Assembly: GCF_004368965.1 (NCBI RefSeq)
Contig: NZ_SORO01000001.1
Coordinates: 1,077,501-1,141,500, forward strand
Length of the DNA: 64,000 nt
From: Leptospira meyeri
GTDB lineage: Bacteria; Spirochaetota; Leptospiria; Leptospirales; Leptospiraceae
Reading direction: 5' to 3'
Shown in pieces: positions 58,227 to 64,000 of this stretch; position 1 is the stretch's first letter; every line of letters starts with the position of its first letter. The notes under the pieces were generated by a model. It was not told the DNA's origin. It searched no databases and saw nothing but the letters and a program-made list of their open reading frames with translations. Made by a program: the position numbers and the translations under genes.

Positions 58227-59276
58227 TTATTGTTTTAATTCTTTTTGGATGATCTCATCGAAGTTTTCGAAAGGAAGAGCTCCTGAAACAAAGATCCCGT
58301 TGATAAAAAATGCAGGAGTTCCACTCACACCCACTTTTTGCCCATCTTGAATGTCTGCATCAATTTCTGCTTTTAAACTCGAAGCATTTCTCATACAGGA
58401 TTGGTATTTGTCTTTAGAAACACCAGCTTTCGCAATAAGAGTATCCACATTTGCTTTCCCTAAGTTTCCACTGTTTTCAAAAAACAAGTTAAACACATCC
58501 CAGTATTTTCCTTCTGATACAGAACAGTTAGCGGCCATATGTGCATACATTGCATCTTGGTGGAATGGAAGTGGGAAATCACGGAAAACCCAACGAATTT
58601 GGCCTTTGTACTTTTCACGAAGTTTTTGGTTCACGTCTTGACTTCGCTTACAGAATGGACATTCAAAGTCAGAAAATTCAATGACCGTAATTTTTGCATC
58701 TTTCGGTCCGATGGAAGGGTTATTCTTTTCTTCTACTGTCACTCTCACCGCTGCTGGTTCTTTGATTAAAAACTCAACTGGATATTTAGTTACGATGTCT
58801 CGATAAACGGCTCGGCTATGTTCTTGTTCTTGTTGGCTCTTTAGAAAACCCACAATTTTATCTTTTGTCTCAGCTAAAGATTTTCCACCTAACTGATCTT
58901 TGTTGGACATATAAACATTAAGGATATCTTCTTCTGATGGCTCTGTTGGAGTGAAACCTTGGTTTAACACTTCAGAAGGTTTGATGTTTTTATCTTTTGC
59001 AACAAGTTCAAATAATTTGTCCTGCGCAAACTCTCCAAGTGTGTTTTTTATCAGACTTTTGTATTCCGATTGGAATTTGGAATACGCAATTGGAGAAGTT
59101 TCTTTCACATCACTCAGGTCATATTTTTTTCCGCCGATACTGACCGCATCTTGGGTAATGTATTCCCGAACAAAGGAAGGAACACTGACGATAAAGAGAA
59201 GGGCGAAAACGAAATTGGTCGCTAGGACGATTTTGGAGATGGGATTTTCCATCCACTTTTTAAAAATATTTTCCAT
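58227..59276 (-). CDS. Membrane-anchored DsbA-like thioredoxin-fold protein
   Basis: Protein of about 349 residues. One N-terminal transmembrane helix (IVLATNFVFALLFIVSVPSFV) precedes a helical region (about 40-165) that resembles SurA/PrsA N-terminal chaperone domains (PSEEDILNVYMSNKDQL). A DsbA-like domain follows, with KITVIEFSDFECPFCKRSQ (redox CPFC), WVFRDFPLPFHQDA and GVSGTPAFFINGIFVSGALPFENF. It probably forms or reshuffles disulfides in the periplasm. ATG 59276 is favoured; 59297 or 59312 are possible starts with no better SD. Confidence 0.85.
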   Translation of the reverse strand: MENIFKKWMENPISKIVLATNFVFALLFIVSVPSFVREYITQDAVSIGGKKYDLSDVKETSPIAYSKFQSEYKSLIKNTLGEFAQDKLFELVAKDKNIKPSEVLNQGFTPTEPSEEDILNVYMSNKDQLGGKSLAETKDKIVGFLKSQQEQEHSRAVYRDIVTKYPVEFLIKEPAAVRVTVEEKNNPSIGPKDAKITVIEFSDFECPFCKRSQDVNQKLREKYKGQIRWVFRDFPLPFHQDAMYAHMAANCSVSEGKYWDVFNLFFENSGNLGKANVDTLIAKAGVSKDKYQSCMRNASSLKAEIDADIQDGQKVGVSGTPAFFINGIFVSGALPFENFDEIIQKELKQ

Positions 59277-59438
59277 CCCTGCCAGCTTCCCGGCCATAAA
59301 GCGGACAATCAAACGGAAAAAAGCTAAAAAAATGATCGATTTTCGCTAAAGCCGCCTGGCAAATGTCCGAAAATCTGAGGGAGGGAAAAGGATATTTTTT
59401 TCTCAAAAGCTGATCCTGAACACGGAGGTTTGGGAAAA

Positions 59439-59750
59439 ATGAATACAATTAACATTCAAGGAAACTCACACGCACCACTTCCCCCTACGATTCCCACCCA
59501 AACAGGGAAACAATCGGAGGAAGGAAAAGAATCTTTCAAAGAAAAGGCTCCCAAGGCCCAAATGGTCACGAAGGTTGATGCAGATCCAAAAATAAAACCA
59601 GAGGATTTAGTTTTAAAACCAACTCCTGCCTCTTTGGAAGAGAAATTAAACCAAATCATCTCACCGGAAGAAGTGAAAGACTTACTTTCTTTAGTGACAC
59701 GTACCCCACTACCGTCTCCCAAAAATCATAAGGTAGATACAAAAAGGTAA
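59439..59750 (+). CDS. Small hypothetical protein
   Basis: Protein of 103 residues, without signal peptide or membrane segment. The N-terminus MNTINIQGNSHAPLPPTIPTQT is polar and proline-rich, and the C-terminal part has a helix (LEEKLNQIISPEEVKDLLSLV). ATG 59439 is supported by GGAGG about 10 bases upstream. I recognise no family. It is followed after 2 bases by the next gene on the same strand, so the two are probably co-transcribed. Confidence 0.65.
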   Translation: MNTINIQGNSHAPLPPTIPTQTGKQSEEGKESFKEKAPKAQMVTKVDADPKIKPEDLVLKPTPASLEEKLNQIISPEEVKDLLSLVTRTPLPSPKNHKVDTKR

Positions 59751-59752
59751 GT

Positions 59753-60391
59753 TTGTTTCTTAGTATTGCCATTCTCGACAGTTTCATCCTGGTCCTTAGC
59801 GGAGTATTGACCGTAGCCGTTTTGGGACTAGGACTTGTTGTGTACAACCAGTTCATCCATCCGGTCATTTCCAGAAAGGAATCCGACCGATTTATTCCCG
59901 TACAAACCGGAGACAAATACGATCTAGTGGTCGACGAACTCAGTCGGTTTGCAAGTTTTCACGTGGGAAGCAAAACCGGTAACCTTGCTACACGTTGTAA
60001 TGCGATCTCAGAAGACCACCTCATCTTTCAGTTCAAAAAAAGTCGTGATAGTGAAGATTACACCATTACCGTTTTAAAAAATGGACCAACCTTCTACAAA
60101 CCACCTCGGATGGAACATTATGGAAAAATGGAATCCAAGGAAAGTTTTGAATCTTACGAAATCATTGGCCACCCAGTAGAATTTCGTATCTCCGATAAAA
60201 TAACAAAAGAACGGATGGTAAACTTTATCGAAGTCTCCCTCACCTCTTCTTTTTACTTCAATCGATCTGGAAAGGAAAGAATGAAGTTTACCTTTGAAGT
60301 GGGAAAAATCCAACCAGGGATTAACAGAAAGGTTAGGTTTCGCGGAGACGTTTATGGATTTGGAAAAGAAGAAGGAGCCGAGGAAGACTAA
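59753..60391 (+). CDS. Membrane-anchored protein of unknown function, PilZ-like C-terminal region possible
   Basis: Protein of 212 residues starting at TTG (with AAGG just before). One transmembrane helix (LDSFILVLSGVLTVAVLGLGLVVYNQFI) is followed by a soluble domain. Its ordering of strands (YDLVVDELSRFASFHVGSK, CNAISEDHLIFQFKKSRD, VNFIEVSLTSSFYFNRSGKERMKFTFEVGKI) is compatible with a beta-barrel domain, but I see no RxxxR and D/NxSxxG pair that would make PilZ firm. It converges with thrB with a 2-bp gap. Confidence 0.68.
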   Translation: MFLSIAILDSFILVLSGVLTVAVLGLGLVVYNQFIHPVISRKESDRFIPVQTGDKYDLVVDELSRFASFHVGSKTGNLATRCNAISEDHLIFQFKKSRDSEDYTITVLKNGPTFYKPPRMEHYGKMESKESFESYEIIGHPVEFRISDKITKERMVNFIEVSLTSSFYFNRSGKERMKFTFEVGKIQPGINRKVRFRGDVYGFGKEEGAEED

Positions 60392-60393
60392 AA

Positions 60394-61347
60394 CTATTTG
60401 AATTGGATTCGAACCCCGAATCCATCTGGTTTCACTCGTTTGAATGAGTAAGGAATCTTTGCCTCTCCCATCACCAAAGAAACTGTTTTTTCTAATTCTG
60501 CCTGTTTGGTTTTAACAGATTTTCGTTCTAAAAATACAAGTAAACTTGGTCCAGATCCAGACAAACAATACCCAATCCCTGCTTTTGCAAAGGTTTCTGC
60601 CAAGGGGAATAAGGGAGAGGATTTAGGAATTCGGTATGGTGTGTGCATCTTATCTTCCAAACCAACAAGAAGATCACCAAACTTTCGTTTGTCCAAAAAA
60701 TGCATCCAAGCACCAATACGAGACAAATTAAAAATCACATCGGCTGTGGCATAAGATTTTGGAAGTGTTTTTCTAGATTCCTCAGTAGAAACATGGAACT
60801 CTGGTGTTAATACAAAAATGGCAACGGAGGATGGAAATTTTTTACGAAAGTATCTGAGCCTTTCACCAAATGTTGAATAGGCGAAAACAAACCCACCCAA
60901 ATAAGCAGGTAATGTATTATCAGGATGTCCTTCAAATTCAGCCAAGTACTGTGTAAACTCTGGTTCTGTTGGAACAGAAGTAGGTTCCAATCGTTTGTGC
61001 ACTTCCCTGGCTAACGAAAGACCTGCGACAATAGCGGAAGCACTAGAACCAAGCCCACCTTTTAAGGGCAAAGATAGACTCATTTTACAATGATAAGGTG
61101 GAGGTGTAACACTTGGTAAAAATTTTTTAAAATAAGAAAGATATGACTGATGAACTAAATCTTCTTTTTCTGAAAATGGCAGGGGCTTGCCGTTTTTTAA
61201 TTCTGTTTTGGATTCTGTGATTTCTTTGGAAAAATTAAATTCAAATTGGTTATGAAGATCCAAGGCAAGGCCCATAAGGTCAAAACCAGGTCCCAAGTTG
61301 GCAGAAGTTCCCGGCACTTGGATCAGAATCTTAGGAAGGCGAATCAT
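60394..61347 (-). CDS. thrB: Homoserine kinase (GHMP family)
   Basis: Phosphorylates homoserine in threonine synthesis. The 317-residue protein has QVPGTSANLGPGFDLMGLALDLHN at the N-terminus, the ATP-binding LPLKGGLGSSASAIVAGLSLAREV (about 90-115) and FAKAGIGYCLSGSGPSLLVFLE at the C-terminus. GHMP motifs 1-3 are all present. No other threonine genes are in the window. Confidence 0.92.
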   Translation of the reverse strand: MIRLPKILIQVPGTSANLGPGFDLMGLALDLHNQFEFNFSKEITESKTELKNGKPLPFSEKEDLVHQSYLSYFKKFLPSVTPPPYHCKMSLSLPLKGGLGSSASAIVAGLSLAREVHKRLEPTSVPTEPEFTQYLAEFEGHPDNTLPAYLGGFVFAYSTFGERLRYFRKKFPSSVAIFVLTPEFHVSTEESRKTLPKSYATADVIFNLSRIGAWMHFLDKRKFGDLLVGLEDKMHTPYRIPKSSPLFPLAETFAKAGIGYCLSGSGPSLLVFLERKSVKTKQAELEKTVSLVMGEAKIPYSFKRVKPDGFGVRIQFK

Positions 61348-61381
61348 CGTTTCGCCCAGGCTCTAAGACCTGATTCGAAAA

Positions 61382-62902
61382 TCAACCTCTCTTTCTTTCT
61401 AAGAATTGTTCTACTGCATAAAGACCACCAAGGACTACTGCCGGAATTCCCTGTCCTGGATAGACTGTATCTCCCGTAAGAAGTAAGTTTGGATCTTCCG
61501 ATCGGTTACTCAAGATTTTAAAAGGATTCGAAAAAAAGGAATTAGGAATCCCTCCCACTCTCCCAAATTTCCTACCTGTCCAAGTTTTCCACGTAACAGG
61601 TGTTGCAGAATGTTGAAACAAAATTTTTTCTTTTTGAAACCAAGGAAACTTTTCCTCTAAGGTTTGAATCACAATTGATTCCATTCTTTTCTTTTTTTCT
61701 AGATAAGAAACATCACGAATCCAAGATTCAGGATTTTCTATATGGGTCGAAATGGAGAGGATACGAACACCGTTTGGTGAACGAATGGGATCCTCGGGAT
61801 GGGAAAGAGAAAGAAATATCGAATTTCCTCCTCCATAAGGCAAAGTTGTCTTCAAATGGATCTGATGGTGAAGGCATTCTGTCCTTGTCCATTCTTCGGC
61901 TGGATTGGTTTGTATGGCAATCCCCATTGAAAAAGCGCCCCAAATTCCTTTTTCAAATTTTGTAGTTTTCTTTTTTAGTTTTGGTAAGTCATCAGTAATC
62001 TCTATTAGGTTCCAAATTGGAAGATTTGATACTACCAAAGGAGCATGAAATAAAAAGTTCTCACTATGTTTCGTACGCAACTCCCAAATCTTTTCCTGAT
62101 TCCCTTCAGGTGTCGTGATTTTTTTAAGATGTATGACTTCTTGTTTATAGAGAATCTTTCCACCATTTGTTCCTATTTTTTGAAGGATCGTTTCTGAAAG
62201 AGAAACCATTCCCCCTTTGACTACATAGTTTTGTAATTGCGGATACGTGAGTCCGACGGATGCAAAGACCATGGGAACTTTTGTCGATGTAGTTTGACTT
62301 GTGATCAAAAGTTGTTCATCTAAAAACCGGATCCATGCCTTGTTCTCTGTAAGGCCCAAACATTTTAAAACAAAACGTAAAGACACAAAGGAAAAAAATA
62401 AAACGAGTATATCAGAAGGTCGAAAAGATCCAATCGATTTCAATATATCGGAAAGATTTTTAAAAGGGAAGAATCTGTATTTCTCGGACAAACTCCAAAC
62501 TGATTCAGAAATGAAATCGCAAAGATTCCAAAAAACTTCCATTCGGAGACCACCACCAAACACACGTTTTGCTTCACGAACCCATTCCTTGCGGTCTTGG
62601 TAACGCTCAACAGTTTTTTCACCCAAATGAACCACCATCGATCGATTTAATGGGAAAAGTGGAAATTGAATTTGAAATTCGGAGGAAAGTTTATGGAAGG
62701 GAAGCCCAGGTTCCAAACCCACGAGGGTTGTTGCTCCTGATTCAAAAATATAACCATTTTTCCGGAAACTGGAAGCACAACCACCGGGAGTTGTACCTTT
62801 TTCTAAAACCAAAACTCTTTTGCCTTTTTCCGAAAGTGACAAAGCGGCACTAAGTCCGCCAAACCCAGAACCGATGACTACTACATCCCAAAATGTATCC
62901 AT
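61382..62902 (-). CDS. CrtI-like FAD-dependent phytoene desaturase/carotenoid isomerase family protein
   Basis: Protein of 506 residues. The N-terminal dinucleotide-binding motif VVVIGSGFGGLSAALSLSEKGKRVLVLEKGTTPGGCASSF and ESGATTLVGLEPG place it in the CrtI/CrtISO amine-oxidase-like flavoproteins. The C-terminal LLLTGDTVYPGQGIPAVVLGGLYAVEQ completes the FAD site. Carotenoid desaturation is common in this family, but no crtB or other carotenoid genes are seen here, so the substrate is open. ATG 62902 is taken; an ATG at 62917 extends it by five residues. Confidence 0.82.
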   Translation of the reverse strand: MDTFWDVVVIGSGFGGLSAALSLSEKGKRVLVLEKGTTPGGCASSFRKNGYIFESGATTLVGLEPGLPFHKLSSEFQIQFPLFPLNRSMVVHLGEKTVERYQDRKEWVREAKRVFGGGLRMEVFWNLCDFISESVWSLSEKYRFFPFKNLSDILKSIGSFRPSDILVLFFSFVSLRFVLKCLGLTENKAWIRFLDEQLLITSQTTSTKVPMVFASVGLTYPQLQNYVVKGGMVSLSETILQKIGTNGGKILYKQEVIHLKKITTPEGNQEKIWELRTKHSENFLFHAPLVVSNLPIWNLIEITDDLPKLKKKTTKFEKGIWGAFSMGIAIQTNPAEEWTRTECLHHQIHLKTTLPYGGGNSIFLSLSHPEDPIRSPNGVRILSISTHIENPESWIRDVSYLEKKKRMESIVIQTLEEKFPWFQKEKILFQHSATPVTWKTWTGRKFGRVGGIPNSFFSNPFKILSNRSEDPNLLLTGDTVYPGQGIPAVVLGGLYAVEQFLERKRG

Positions 62903-62955
62903 CTTCCTGTAGACCATTCTGCACAGAAAGATGGATATAAATTAAAGTGATTTGT

Positions 62956-64000
62956 TTATTCGGACCAAAGTTTTTTCAAATCGCTCGCTATGTTTTTTTG
63001 CATGGCTTCGTTCGTTCCCCCACCAATGCTAAGCAAAATCGCATCCCGATGCAATCGTTCCACAGGATATTCACGGCAGTATCCATACCCGCCTAACACT
63101 TGAATGGCATTTCTTGAAACACGTTCCGCCATCTGGGTTGCAACCAATTTTGCGGAGGCCGCACCAAGTGAGTTACGGACATCCGGTCCAAGTTCACTTG
63201 CAACATGATAGACAAGTGCACGAGCTGCTTGGTAGTCTGCATAGGATTCGGCCACCATTCTTTGGATTTGGCCAAACTCCAAAAGTTTTTTTCCGAAAGC
63301 TTCTCTATGGCGGATGGTATAATCACACATGATATCAATACATCTGCGAGCAATTCCAAGTGATTGTGCCGCAAGTGTGACTCTTTCAATTTCTAAATTG
63401 CGCATCATATGAGTGACAGCCCCATTTTCCAAACCGAGTAAATTCTCTTCCGGAACTTCCATATCCTCAAAAACAAGTTGAGTGGTAGGAGAAGAACGCA
63501 TTCCCATCTTCTCTTCTTTTTTACCAACCGAAAAACCTTTGTACGATGACTCGATCACGAATGAGGTCATTTTTTTGGAAGTTTTTTCCAACTTAGTGTA
63601 AAGAAGAAAAACCTGTCCAATGGATCCGTTGGTAATGTATTGTTTGACTCCATTGATGATATAACGATCGCCCTTCTTCACTGCATTTGTGGTCATTCCA
63701 AGGACATCCGTACCTGCACCAGGTTCTGTCATTCCCATCCCACCGATCCATTCTCCTGTAATGACCTTACTCAAATAACGACTCCTTTGAGAAGGGTTGG
63801 AACTATAGAAAAAATTATTCACAAAAAGTACTTCGTGAGCCAAATAAGAAAGTGTAAATCCTGGATCAAACCGAGACATCTCTTCATGAATGATGACAGA
63901 AGCAAGCGGGTCTAGTCCATGTCCACCATCAGCTTCCGGCACTGTAATTCCAAAAATTCCAAGTTCTGAACCAAGGCGTTTGAAAAGCATGGTATTAAAT
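62956..64000 (-). CDS. Acyl-CoA dehydrogenase (5' end outside window)
   Basis: FAD enzyme of fatty-acid or branched-chain acyl-CoA oxidation. The visible 348 residues run from ..FNTMLFKRLGSELGIFGI to LKKLWSE. Signatures are GGMGMTEPGAGTDVLGM, ITNGSIGQVFLLYTK, REAFGKKLLEFGQIQRMVAESYADY and QVLGGYGYCREYPVERLHRDA, then LSIGGGTNEAMQKNIA. Where medium-chain enzymes have catalytic YEG, here the residue is glycine (GGGTNE), as in long-chain and isovaleryl types that use another glutamate. The frame continues to the right edge; about 40 residues are missing. Confidence 0.9.
   Translation of the reverse strand, partial: FNTMLFKRLGSELGIFGITVPEADGGHGLDPLASVIIHEEMSRFDPGFTLSYLAHEVLFVNNFFYSSNPSQRSRYLSKVITGEWIGGMGMTEPGAGTDVLGMTTNAVKKGDRYIINGVKQYITNGSIGQVFLLYTKLEKTSKKMTSFVIESSYKGFSVGKKEEKMGMRSSPTTQLVFEDMEVPEENLLGLENGAVTHMMRNLEIERVTLAAQSLGIARRCIDIMCDYTIRHREAFGKKLLEFGQIQRMVAESYADYQAARALVYHVASELGPDVRNSLGAASAKLVATQMAERVSRNAIQVLGGYGYCREYPVERLHRDAILLSIGGGTNEAMQKNIASDLKKLWSE

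Overview
The window is 64 kb of dense chromosome from a spirochaete, almost certainly Leptospira. The evidence is the moderate A+T content, the run of heme genes with a fused HemC-HemD, the fliK-flgD-flgE flagellar hook cluster, and many exported or membrane proteins of Leptospira type. Sulfate assimilation is complete, so I lean towards a free-living saprophytic species, but that species-group call is inference. I see no rRNA, insertion sequence, prophage, CRISPR array or integration site, and no stretch over 300 bases without a gene.

Layout. 1-7.9 kb: a cut-off STAS anti-sigma antagonist gene, murD, a FabI-type enoyl-ACP reductase, an HD-GYP/GAF signalling protein, and a membrane protein overlapping a large TPR protein. 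8-11.7 kb: fliK, flgD and flgE on the minus strand, ending in a strong terminator. 11.9-25.6 kb: sulfur assimilation, with a sulfate ABC transporter (sbp-cysT-cysW-cysA), APS reductase (cysH), ATP sulfurylase (cysD-cysN), a TauD-like oxygenase with a BASS transporter, sulfite reductase (cysI-cysJ) and two siroheme genes. CysH has the iron-sulfur cysteines of an APS reductase and CysN lacks a kinase domain, so the route appears to be sulfate to APS to sulfite to sulfide with no PAPS step. cysK at 40.5 kb would complete cysteine synthesis.

25.6-29.2 kb: a lipoprotein, a NERD-helicase, rnpB (RNase P RNA), a small exported protein, a short tandem repeat and msrB. 29.3-38.6 kb: a seven-gene heme operon, hemA-hemCD-hemB-hemL-hemE-hemN-hemG, in which every junction overlaps, met head-on by hemH. 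38.6-48.7 kb (mostly minus strand): topA, cysK, a HEAT-repeat protein, a PhaR-like regulator, two unknown genes, a thioredoxin-UbiA-membrane protein cluster and a TrkH/KtrB potassium transporter.

48.9-55.6 kb: fusA with terminator, then a plus-strand run of LysM/M23-like protein, amidohydrolase, two cyclic-nucleotide-binding proteins, tRNA-Arg(CCU) and prmC. 55.6-64 kb: a MarR regulator facing an alpha/beta hydrolase across three tandem 21-bp operators, then mdh, an anchored DsbA-like protein, two small unknown genes, thrB, a CrtI-like desaturase and a cut-off acyl-CoA dehydrogenase.

The points most worth a second look are: topA has no ATG/GTG/TTG ahead of its TOPRIM domain and must start at AUC or AUU; a hypothetical gene at 44 kb is broken from 40 further coding codons by a single in-frame TAG; the triple MarR operator; a 14-bp hairpin touching the start codon of the TauD-like gene; and a very short HemA.
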